NCBI GenBank assembly: GCA_030267565.1 | Contig: BRXU01000006.1 | Location: 2,406,001-2,470,000, forward strand | DNA: 64,000 nt | Origin: Pleodorina starrii | Taxonomy: Eukaryota > Chlorophyta > Chlorophyceae > Chlamydomonadales > Volvocaceae | Reading direction: 5' to 3' | Shown: positions 1 through 11,210 of the stretch, in pieces | How positions within the stretch are numbered: position 1 is the stretch's first letter | Layout: each line of letters opens with the position of its first letter | Program-made: the position numbers and the translations under genes | The notes under the pieces: model-generated | Database searches by the model: none | Seen by the model: the letters and a program-made list of their open reading frames with translations, nothing else | Told to the model about the DNA's origin: nothing

Positions 1-648
1 TCGCGCCTTGAGGTCATGTTTGTGGCGAACGCAAGCTTCGTGGGGTTCAGGTGACCCCTGGGTCAGTTACGCGAGCAACGTGAGGCAGGTGCACTTGATT
101 TGCATTAGCGAGCCTAGGCCAGTATCGTGCTCGTCGCCACCATATGCGATATAGAGATGTACAACGTGGCACACTGAATATAGGAGCTTAGACAGAGAAC
201 GTCATCCGGAGATGGGAGTATCGAGGATTGGGAGCACGTGCGAGTTCATCATTTCAGGATGCAAAGTTTGTTGGTTTACATTGTCGAATTCTTGCTGCAC
301 ATTTCCCGTCCAAAGTTGGGCGTTTGTCCGTAACACAAAACCCAGAAGCCATCGCGTGCCGGAACTTACGAAGCGGCCAGGCGTTTGACGCATACAGCGC
401 GCAATAGGACGCTTGTCCCAGCTATGTACAATCGGTCAACAGTAAACATCAATCCAACCTTCCGGAATCACCTCGGTCGGCAATGGCCTGAACCCTACCT
501 AGGCAACTACAACTGAAAACGACACCGCCTGGAGCTAAATAGTGAACGCCACCAATCCACGTCTTGGTTCGCGAAGGCAAATATGAGTCAACAATATTCA
601 ATCTGCAGCAGAGCCTGTGCTGTGATAACTCTGATTGAAGGCTATTAA
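1..648. other. Intergenic / NAP1 3' UTR
   Basis: No credible coding exon was found here. The right part is the expected 3' UTR of the leftward NAP1 gene. On the minus strand a TGTAA pentamer lies about 370 nt past the stop. The remaining sequence is of mixed composition with only short open frames on both strands. Confidence 0.5.
276..280 (-). terminator. Putative TGTAA polyadenylation signal of NAP1
   Basis: TTACA on the plus strand reads TGTAA on the minus strand. It is the first such pentamer after the NAP1 stop codon. TGTAA is the usual poly(A) signal in volvocine algae. The cleavage site itself cannot be seen. Confidence 0.4.
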
Positions 649-3600
649 TTAGCCAACGTGCCCCATGACCAGCGGCAGCAGCCGCGAGGGCGGCCGCCAC
701 CCGTCGACCTCCCCGCTCCACCGCCCATCCGCGAGGGACGGCTCGCAGACCTCAATCTGCACGGCTGCGCCAGCGACCTTTGGCAGCGGCTGTGAAGTTC
801 CGCTGATGCTCAAGCCCACACCGTTCCCGCTTGCCCACCAGCTCTGGCTCAGCTCCAGGGACCCGCTCAAGGAAGGGATGGGAGCGGCCTGTCCATCGCA
901 TGGCAGTGCGCCTTCGCCCTCGGCGGCTTCGCCGGCGGCTTCCTCGGGGGAGTAGGGCACCATGTAGGCGTACTTCCGGAGCATTGGAATCTGCTCAAGG
1001 CCAGCGAGCATCTGTTGCTTGGCGGCAGTCGCGGCGGGCGAACTGTCGGCCGCGGCCGCCTGCGCGACGGCAAGGGCCGTGCGCTGGTATGCGCATAGCA
1101 TGGCGGCCACCGGTGTGCCGCAGCCCATGAGGAATTGGCTGGCGGCGGGGTGGAGCACCTGAGGAATAGACAACCACAAGGAGGGACGGAGGGGAAAAAG
1201 GAGCACACGTCAAGAGGTGTGCTGTAAATGTGCCCCTGGCCCGTCAGCGGCCTGCAAGATGAGGTCTCATAATCGTCTTGCAGAGCCCACGTTGGGATCA
1301 AGGCTGTACGCGTTTCATTTGCGCAGTAGTCAGTACGCCACCCACAATAACCTAGACCGAAAACGCACATATAATCTACGACACCAGCTCCTTCACTTCC
1401 CATCTGCGGCATCTTCGTCATTACCCGCCTACCTGCGACATAGCGGCCTGCAAGCTGAGGCACACCGCCACCGTCACCGTGTTGATTGCCGCCAGGGGAG
1501 CGAAGGCGGTAGCCGGAACGAACTGCTGGACCGGTGCAGAGCTAGTCCCCCGCGGCGTGCTGGAGCCCTTGCTGCTGCGTGAAGCAAGCTGCGCCACGGC
1601 GGGCATAAAGCCCGCGTTCCATTGGGGCGTAGCCATGAGGGCCGCCATCAGCGCTGGGAAGCGGTGCCACCGCTGAGCGGCCGGCAGTCCTTGCAGCATC
1701 GCTGATTGAGGAAATATTGACACGCAAAGGCGGGATACCAGGTCAGAGTTGAGATGGGTCATTCGGCAACCACACGCTGGATATAGAGCGCTATCGCGGT
1801 GAGCTAGTGTCGGAACTTACATGCTAGATGCGCAGTCAGCAACATGTCGTCCCGCTCCGGAAGCAGACAGGCGCCGTAGCTGCAGTCCGTGTCCGCTGAG
1901 CTGCCGGATGACAGCCGGAGCAACGCCGCCCACTCCCGCCGCTCGAGCGTCGACGCCGGGGCGGCCCCCGCGACGTCGGCCTCGCTGAGGCTCTTGCCAC
2001 TTGAGCTGACGTTGACCGGAGTTGCCATCTCCCGCAGAGCCAAAGTTACGAAATCCGCAACGCGCTCGGCTGCGAAGGCCGCGGCGCGACCGAGTTGCAC
2101 GCGAAGCGCCAGGCAGCGCCCAAGCCGCTGCACGCTGTCGGCGAGGCCCTTGAGGCAATGTGCCCCGCGTCCTGAGGCCGAGGCCCCCACTGACGGCGTG
2201 AGGTTTGGAAGTGCGTTCCTCACTGTGACCAGGCGCTTGTCGAGGGGCATGCGGGCCGAATCCAGCAGGTCTTGCAACGGCATTTGGTTCGCGTCCAAAA
2301 AGGTCTGTGGACAATTGAAAATTTAGAGGCGCATGCTTAGAGCGTGTATAGAAGTCATGAAAGCAGGCGCGTGCACACACTCTTACCCTTCACCAACACA
2401 ATTTCCCGAGAGATATAGAGCTTCAGATGGCGCTGTTACCCTACCTGAATGTCTTGAAGGCTTTCGTGGATTAGCTGGTTGCAGCCTTGGGTAAGATCCG
2501 ACGCAGCGCAGGGTCCGAACAGCTGCAACGTGAAAATGGTGTGAGATACCAGAGAGAGCATCCATGGCTCACACGGTTCAGCGGCATATTACCGACGCAA
2601 TTCCCTCACCTCAAAGATCAGGGACAGTTCCCGTATGGAGGTGGCAGATGCAATATCAACCGACGACGAGCTGCCCTTGTTGCTGCCGTCGCCGGTCACG
2701 AAGGCCCCGACCTCGGCATCATACCAGACTGCGGGGTGCCGCTCCTCTTTGGAGCCGACAATCGTTCGCCAGAGCCAATCTTGCAGCGCGCGCACGATGG
2801 AGACTGGTGCGACTGTACCACCCGGGTGAATGGGGGCCGCGCCACCCGAAGAGCTCTGCAGCGCCTTCGTCATGGGACCAAGACCTCGGTCCGACTCTGC
2901 GGGAAGAGTTTACAAACACCGCGATGTAAAAATGGGCCTTATTCGCAGTGGGGGGCTCGGCACGCAATGCGTGGCGGTGTGGGAGCTAGCGCACCTAGTG
3001 AGTTCCGCGCCGAGTTACCAGCCACATTGAGCGAGCGCGTCATGGGGCCGACGCTGACCGCGCTGCCCATACTGCCCGCGCGAGGCGCAAGCATGACGTT
3101 TGCCTGCACGGGCGTCGAGACAGTATACAATGTCAAGAGGGGCCCACGTGGTAAACAAGATGACGTAGCGTGCAGCACGTATAGCTTACCGCATCGGCGT
3201 TGGGGGTGGTGGGCGCTGCGGCCTCCGCAGATGTTGATGGTGGAGCCGGGGCAGGCCGCGCGGCAGGCCCAGTGACCGTCTCCAAGCCAATCGTCTGCAC
3301 GCGAATTCGTTCATTGGGGTTAAGCTCAAAGTCAGACATTATCTCTTGCAAAGATGAAAGACCCATATCGGTTGCACTAGGCGACACCGCCTGGGTGGTT
3401 GGTACGGTACCCTACCCACCTGCAGCGTCGGGGCGGCGACCTGCTGCAGCAGCAGCCGCGCAAGCTCGGGGAGCAGCTCGGTGGCCAGGTGGGGCTGCAG
3501 CATGGAGATGACCTCGATGAAGAGCCTCAGGGGCCCCAGCTGGATGGACGGCACGGGCACAAGCGCCTACAGGCAGATCAGGGAATAGGGTTTCAGGTCG

Positions 3601-6600
3601 GGGTCGAATGAAAACGCTACACCGGCACGGTGGCCCCGCACGACGGGCCTTAGCAATGGCAAGAAAGACCCAAAACCTTGATGTCGATCTGCTGGACAGC
3701 GCACCTTGCTGATGGATTCGGACGTGTTGGCGATGAGCTTGGAGAAGTTCTCGCGGATGGCCTCCAGCAGCTGGGCACGGCACATCGACAGGGCGTCGGC
3801 GCAGCGGCTGTCGGCCAGGAGCATCCTGCGCACATCAGCGACACTGGGCTCGCTTCCATTGCTTATACTGTCGTCATGCGGTCAATGCAAAATGCAGTAT
3901 CAACTCAGTTCCTTCCCCGCTCCAGCAATCAAGCCCATACCTTCCGTTATCCAACGCGAACACCAGAGGCACGAGACGCGACGCCAGTTCGGCTGCTGTT
4001 GGCAGTACCGCAAGTTCGCCGCCCGGCTCACGCAGAGCCGCATAGCAATCGGGCTCCTCGACGTGCTCCTTGGGCTCCAGCGCCAGCTGGTGCAGTTTCG
4101 CGCTCAGTGGACCTTCCGGAACGGACGTCGGTTCGTTGTCCTGGCGTACGCGCTCGGGCGTCCCGCTCCTGCCGCCGCCCGAGCCCTCCTTCTCCTTTGG
4201 CCTCGACACAACCCGCATCAGGCTGGGGCCACCGGTGCGACCGTGCGCGCTGTTGCCCAAACGCGCCGCGCAAAGGACGGCAAAGTTCATCTTCGGGGCC
4301 TGCGGAAGGCAGTGTGTATGCGTGGTGGTGGTGATGGAGTTCAAGGAGTCGCCTAGTCGCAACAAGAAACGCCCTGCTACTTGACATACCATCAGCAGGG
4401 TGTCACATAGACAACGGGGATGGCCTCTGTTACCTGCACAACCGGGTCCAGCAGAGCGTTCAAGCACTCCAGCACGTCCTTCATGCAGCTGTTGGGCAGG
4501 TCGTCGGGAGAGCCCTGGGCCCGGCCGCTGACCCCACGGCTGCCGGACGGGTTGCTAGCGCCAGCCCCCTCGCCGTTGCGAGTTCCGGCAGCGGCAGCGG
4601 TGCCGATGGAATTGCGCGAGAGCAACACACTGACGTTGGAGTTGTTCCCGCTGGCTGCGTTCGTGGCGGCGGTGTAGGCCTCCGTGCGGGAGGGAAGGAG
4701 CCAGTGCAAACCCTGCAGACAGGACATTCCCCCCGACGGAGAAAACAATGAGCAGTCAGATTGAACTGTAGGACATTGACACGAGGCGCCCAGGCCCACG
4801 AAGAGTGCACGTTTGGAAACAGTACCTGCATCGCTCCTAGGGCCGCCTGGATGTGGTCGGTGCGACCGCTGCAAATGGCCCGCTTCGCCGCTTTCCGGAG
4901 TGTGTCCACCCGCCTTCCTTGCAGGCCCGGCGCCAAGTCCGCAGCGGAAGCATGGAGCAACGGGCCCTCGTACAGTAGCCGCGCAGCGTCGAGGGACTGC
5001 AAAGGGGCAAAGGAGAGCGATCCAATGTGGCTGATCCGACTTGGCCACCACAGCAGGCGATGTGGAGGCGCATAATGTTAGCATCCAACACACATATGGC
5101 AACGCTGCCCAGGCAATTGATCTGCGACAACGAAAGGATCATACCTTTTGCAGAACGTCCAGGTAGCGGGTGTTCTCGGCGTACTGCAGGACCTTAGCGG
5201 CCTTCAGCGGCGGGTCGGCGCTGGCCAGCTGTAGGCTCACATAGATCCAGATCCCGCAGGCGCTCGAGACGCGGGCTGCAGAATCAGCGGGAGGGCTTGA
5301 GGACAGGAGGACGCTGCGGAGAAGGTCCGTCAGATCCTGTGACAGTTCAAAGGGGGAGGATGGGCCACATCTCGGCAAGGGGCACGAGAACCACGGAAGG
5401 AAGGCCTCGCTTCCATCGCTGGGAGGTAGTCGACCGAGTTCATGAACCATTAAACTCTGGCAGGTCAAGCTATACTGCCAGGAAGTCACGCGCCTCATTA
5501 TACGGGGAGTGACCAAAGAACACGAGCCAACGAACCTTGAACGGCTGCAGCCCGCTCGCGCCAGAGGCAGCTGCAGCGGCTGCGGCGGGTGAGCCGCTCG
5601 TAGCCTGTGCGACGGCCTGCCGGAGGCGGAACTCCACTCGCTGCGTGTTCGTCACGACATGGGCCTGCGCAGAACCCATTTGGGCAGGGTCACATGGATA
5701 CAGCCGAAAGGCGTGAACGCTAGAGCTGCATGATACAGGCATACCTGCAGATCAGCGCCAACCGAGTCCTTGATCTGCTTGCACAGGCTGTTGTGGTGCT
5801 CAACCTGCGGGGAAAATAACCGAAAACCATTGGAATCTCGGAAGGATAGTCCTGGCACAAACCGGTCAGGGTGTCCGCTTACCAGGAGGCGATGCACGGC
5901 GTCCATAGCTGAAAGAAGTTGTAGGGCCTGTGTACCGCATAAATGATTGGATTGACAAAATTGCACACACCCAGCGTCGTTCAAGCCTTGCGGATGTCTC
6001 CCTACCTGCAACGCATCTTCGGCCGTGGGTCTGCATGTGTAGCCGGGCGTAAGGACACCCCGGTCCTTCAGGATGTTCGACAGCTCCGAAGGAACGCTGT
6101 CTTCGTCCCGCCTGTATGATGAAGGGGCAACCATCTTGATAACGGTTTATCTACCCCATGAGAGACAACAATGGCTGCAGAGCCAGAACGACACGCCGCG
6201 CATTCGCATTGCGCCTTGAAGAAACGTTGGGTATGACTCACCTGCAGAACCAGAGCACCTCCTCGCGCCCAAGGGACAGCGCGGCGAGAAGCATGTCCAT
6301 TTGCCCGGGGATGCGGCCGGGGCAAGCCTGTCGGAAAAGGAAGTTGGGTGAGCACTTGCTCAGTGACAGGGCGTCAAGGACGTTGCAACATCCTCGTAGA
6401 TCTAATGCTCACCGAAAACGCCGCATGCATGTTTCGCAGCTGGCCGGTGACGTACGCACGCCACATGCGATGCTGCACGGGCGCGGCCACCGCCGCAGCG
6501 CCGGCGGCGTCGACGAAAATGGGATGTGGCGGCTTGTGCTCGTTGGCGTCCTGCTCGTCCGTCAAGCTCTTGCGCAGCCTGAGGGCGAAACATTTGTAAG

Positions 6601-8799
6601 GATTTCATAAGGTAACTCGTATGTCATGCGATTGTATTCCGACGGAGGCCTGCCCTCCAGAACTCGGCGGGGCCTAAACCCACGTCCATTACCGACCCCG
6701 TCACCAAATTCCACACGCCACGAAGGAGAGACCACTGATCCAGCGCACCTGCTTACGCCGCCAATCATGGCCATGCCCTTCCCCAGCAGGGCTCCAAGGC
6801 CACCCGAAGACCGCGGGCTGAGACCGCCGTTGGAAGCGCCCGAGTTCGTTCCCAGGGCTGTGTTGATGATCGGGCCCAGGTGCTGCAGCATCAGCTGATG
6901 CGCGGAGACAAGGCGCTCCTTGTACAGGTGCAGCGCAAACCCGTCGGCAAGCAGCGCGGTCAGGCGCTGGGACGCGTTCGCCTGGCTCAGAATCTCTGCG
7001 GAGGAAGGCGACGCGCCGTGTGTGTATGTGAGGTTTCGGGTCTAAGCTAGGTGGGCGAAAAGGCCGGCCCAAAGGCAGAGGCAGCTGTCTAAAAAACATT
7101 TCGGGTTCGCACCTGGGAAGATGAGGAATCCCAGGATACCCCACTGCCTGATGGTTTCGCGGTAGCGCAGAAAAGGATACACCTGCTGGCGCGTCATGCC
7201 AAACATGCCCATAGCTGGCGACGTCTCCACCTCGCCGCTACCGGCGCCGTCGGCCGCGCCGCCGGCTCCACTGCCATCACCGATGGGTGCCGAGCTGGAC
7301 TGCTGCGCCAATTCAAGCAAGCCCGCCGAAGCAACGGCCTCGCAGTTGTCCGCCACAATCATGGCGGGCCCAACCACCAGCTCCAGAACCTGCCCACCCG
7401 GAATGCCAAGGGGAGTTCATGAAGATGCTTTGGTACCGTGCCAGTACTGTGCCAAGTGGACAGGTGGTGAGAAGCCGATGCGAAACGGGGAAAGCAAAGC
7501 GGATAGTGCAGGCGAAATGACTCCTGCAGACAAGTTAGGTGCATGCTGTGTTAGCATGGAATGGCTGTGGTATTACGGTGCGCGCAGGAGCCTCGGGCGA
7601 ACGCACCTGTGCGATACGCGGCATTGTTGCCTTAAACGTGTCCTGCATGTACGACACCATCGACGATGCCGAGAAGATGGGATCGTTCACGGCGTTCCGC
7701 AGCTGCGTCGCGGCATCCCTGTCGACGTGCGCGCACGACAGCTGCACCATCTGTGAATGCAACGCAAGGGAAACTGCCGTGAGTGATTGACGTATGCTAC
7801 TACCGGTAATTCCTCGGGGAAATCGTTGCAGTACAGCCCCCACCTGCGCCGCCACTTTCCGCGGCACCGAATCCAGCAGAAGACCGGCCTTGACGGCGCC
7901 GCAGAACGTGTCCATGAACTGGTGCAGCAGGTCGGGATACGACCGCAGCTGTGGGAAAGCCAAGGAGCCGTCCGGGAAGGACGGGCAAAGGTCGATGTGT
8001 GCCCAAACGCGTGGGGTCAACTATGCATATTGGCCTGCGGCAAGGCGCAGCCTACCGTCAGGGAGCCCAGCACGCGATGCAACTCTGCCAGCAGTTGCGC
8101 GATAGACGTGAAGTTCTGGGAGATAATCTGCGGGGAAGGGGCGATGGCAAGGGACAGCGACAGTTACAAATTCCGTTAGCATATCGAGTGCGCAAAAGTT
8201 GACTGAACCACATGAGTATCAGCGTCTTTCCGCATTTCGTTTCCATTGATATACAGTCAAAGAAACGCAGCCATGTGTCTCTGGCGCGGCCTTCAAAAAA
8301 CGATGCGGGAAGGCGATCCAAAGCGAATATGGACTGTGTCATGAGTATGAATGTACATTGATAGGAACTCCTTGCCTTTAGGCTTGAGACCAGCGGCTGC
8401 AGCTCCCCGACAATCTTCGGCGCCTTCTCAGCCACAGCACGCTGAAACTCCTGCAAGATCAGAGCTTCTTAAGACAAACAGCGCCAGACTAGCACAGAAT
8501 TGAGCCTAGCCTGCCTTCTGTGTCTTGGTGTCTCCAGCGTTCGGGTTGGACAGCATCTGAACCAAGAACGAGCCAGATGTCAGTCAAGCGCAGCTTATAT
8601 TTCCTTGGGGCTATGATTGGTGAGCTATGCAAACCTGCGCGTAAGGTCCTTCCATCGCCACGAGCGTGGGCAGTCCGGTCTGTTTGTATGTAGGATGGGA
8701 GTAGACCCAGGCCCTCTCCTGGATATCGCGAACGCGCTGCCCATACTCGAGAAGCCATTGCACAAGTTGTCCCGTGTTAACTGATGTCGTCGCGGCCAT
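649..8799 (-). CDS. NAP1: NAP1/NCKAP1 (HEM) family subunit of the SCAR/WAVE complex, 27 exons
   Basis: Scaffold subunit that pairs with SRA1/CYFIP in the SCAR/WAVE complex, which activates Arp2/3 actin nucleation at membranes. Exons, 5' to 3': 8799-8635, 8556-8515, 8450-8376, 8127-8056, 7948-7844, 7750-7607, 7389-7113, 6995-6749, 6578-6413, 6327-6242, 6111-6006, 5927-5883, 5804-5745, 5664-5536, 5336-5145, 4996-4826, 4712-4434, 4299-3941, 3825-3705, 3566-3420, 3342-3190, 3103-2995, 2896-2610, 2522-2445, 2304-1821, 1701-1433, 1158-649. They join in frame to 1625 aa, longer than plant NAP1 (about 1425), partly through Ala/Ser/Gly-rich inserts. Family signatures include LLHQFMDTFCGAVKAGLLLD followed by VPRKV (exon 5), WGILGFLIFPE (exons 7-8), LLAALSLGREEVLWF (exon 10) and SIRELSLIFELFG (exons 23-24); each has a counterpart in Arabidopsis NAP1. 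Introns 2 and 3 use GC donors. The exact C-terminus is less certain than the core. Note that the Chlamydomonas literature also uses NAP1 for an unrelated actin-like protein. Confidence 0.9.
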
Positions 8800-11210
8800 G
8801 TTCGTCTATGGTGAAGTCAATAACCTAGGACATTGAAGGTCATAAAAATCGTTCTTGCGAGTATTCTAAATATCCATCGGCAATTTTGCAGCCATTCGGT
8901 CTCTTGAAACGGAACACTCTGCAAGTGCATACAAAGGGCTTAACTGTGCGACAGCTTGGTCCTGGATCCAAGTGGTTCTGGAGCGGCTCTCGCCTCCGCA
9001 GACACCGCAGTCATTCGCAAGAAGGTTTCCTTGTGCAGCCCCTGCGTGTTTGCTACGTCTCAACAATCCTATTATGTGGCGATGTCACAGTTAAACATGT
9101 ACGTGACCAGGGCTCCATTATTCAGCCCATTGCTTTCATCGACCACTCAAGTAGGCGTGGTTGTCACTTAAGAATGCAGACCTTGAACATGTCAGCTATG
9201 CAATCTTGATACGCAATCGCTGGTGTAACGGAGTCGCAGGCTGCGCCGTCGGTTCAGCTCGCGTGTACGACAGACCTATTGTCGGACTCCTGGTCACATG
9301 GGCTACTCGTACTGCCCTACTCCATCACACAAGTAATGGTCACGGCGAGGGCGGGAGGGCGCCGCCGGCAGCGGCCTCTGCCTCCCCAGCGGCTGCCCAG
9401 CCGCAAGAACCCCTACCGCTGTTACCTCGCTGCGGTTCTTATTTCTTAACCCCACAGCTATATCTGGCCAACAACCCAGGTTGTTAAGGGAAAGCAGCGC
9501 GGTGATGCTGTCGGCGGCAGTGAAGGCAACGGCGACAGTGATAGCCCCTGACCGCACTACGGTCCCCAGATCCCGCACGGGCATGAGACAAGGCACCACG
9601 GACATTAGGAACGGGTCGGACGAGGGACCACCCCGCCCAACGGCCGCGGGCAAGGGCGGTGACGGTTGGGGCATTATGGGGCCTGAACGGCAACATCAGC
9701 AGCAGCGGAAGGGGGCGGCGGCCGCGTGAGTTCTTAGGCGGCGGCGGTGGAGGACCGGTGAAACCTACATGAGCTCGTGCCCTTCCAGCCGTCGGTCGGG
9801 TTGGGTGGTATACAGGGGCTGCCTCTACCTCCACCTTTTACCTCTACCCCGCCAACAACGGGCCCTGAGAGAGGTGCTTTCTGAGAAAGTACGATACCGG
9901 TGCGGTCGAGCGGTGCGGCCGGGTGTGGGCTCCAGTAGCGTGAGCCTGCGGCGAGAAGATGTGGATGTAACTGAGGGCCGGCATGGGCGCAGGGGGAGCA
10001 AGTCCTTCCCACAGCCTCCCGAGCCTCCCTCCACACGCCCTGCTTCCCTGGCCGGGTGAGCGAGCGGGCTTGCGACGGGTGTACAGCTAGAGTCGCTGCT
10101 CGCTTCTCTTCAGGATGCGCCCGGTTCTGAGCCGCGGGGGGCCACCAGCCCACCAAGCCTGCCCGTTGCGGTAAAGACGGAGACAGCCGGGTTCTACGCT
10201 TCTACCCTTGTACGGCGTTGCGAAATACGCCTGGTTGGTCCGTACCATGTGAGGGCAGGCCGTCGGGTGGAAAAAGGTGCGCCTCCGGTGTCCGGTCAGA
10301 CCGCACAGCGAGTAGGGTTGGAAACATTGGGTAGCAGAAAGAGCTCCGCGCCCTCCTTGACGTCTCACCGCTGGTTTGGATGTGTGCAAGGTGCAGCTGT
10401 GTCCAGAATGCGCTCAGTCAAGAGTACGGCAACGAGGCCCGCTGGGCCTGCAACTCATTGTGAAGCAGGGCGGTGAAGTAGGGGGGGGGGTGAAAGCACG
10501 AACGTCCATGCGACGGCTATGTGCGCGGTTTCGGAAACCAGCACGGAATGAGTCGGGTGTGCCTAGACCCTTTCACGCGACGGCTGAGTGCTCGACCGGG
10601 GCTACTGGTCGCGGCGACGCACATCAACGGCTGTACAGTGGCGCATTTATGCCAAAGAAGGCTGCATGTTGAAGTCGTCCCGTAGCATCTGCGCCGTCGG
10701 TCCCGTGCTCCCGTCTGGCGTCTGCCGTCATTCAACGGCAGCCAACGGAATCCGTTGAGCCAACCGCCGATTTCCAACCTGCCACATGGAAGTGCTGCGA
10801 TGCAAGCTTTTCCATATTTTTTGGACAGACCATCGGCATTGCCAAATTTCCGTATTTATTCAATTTCCTTCGCGAGCTAAAGTCAGCATCACTCGACGGT
10901 GTCTTGAGCGTCACAATTCTTAATAGCCTGGTCCGTTGGTGGCGATAGCGCTCTACATCACGGATACTATTTAATGTTATTCAGGGCTGCTGCCAAAGGA
11001 ACGCACGTTAGGTCGTTATCGAGCTCCAGGCTGCAGCGACCAGCGACTCCGCAATCCGTAGGGACACGCCTGGACCTGATGAACCCAACGTACGCTGACT
11101 ATTACAAAACAAATCTTAGGTATCGCGTGACTTGTCGCCACTAATAATACAAGCTGTCCGCCTGTCGCTGGCACAGGACCTCCGCCCAACCGTCGGGCGC
11201 CGCGAACGTT
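8800..11210. other. Divergent intergenic region between NAP1 and the GGCT-like gene
   Basis: This 2.4-kb stretch lies between two divergently transcribed genes and must hold both promoters. I see no recognisable gene. An open minus frame at 9303-9674 has a hydrophobic patch but no recognised family, no convincing splice frame and no partner exons. 9340-10650 is GC-rich; 8800-9230 and 10780-11200 are closer to 50 % GC and look like promoter/UTR sequence. Confidence 0.4.

Noticed and set aside
9303..9674. Minus-strand open frame with a hydrophobic stretch
   Set aside because: No recognisable family, no supported splice partners, and it lies in a divergent promoter region; left as unannotated.
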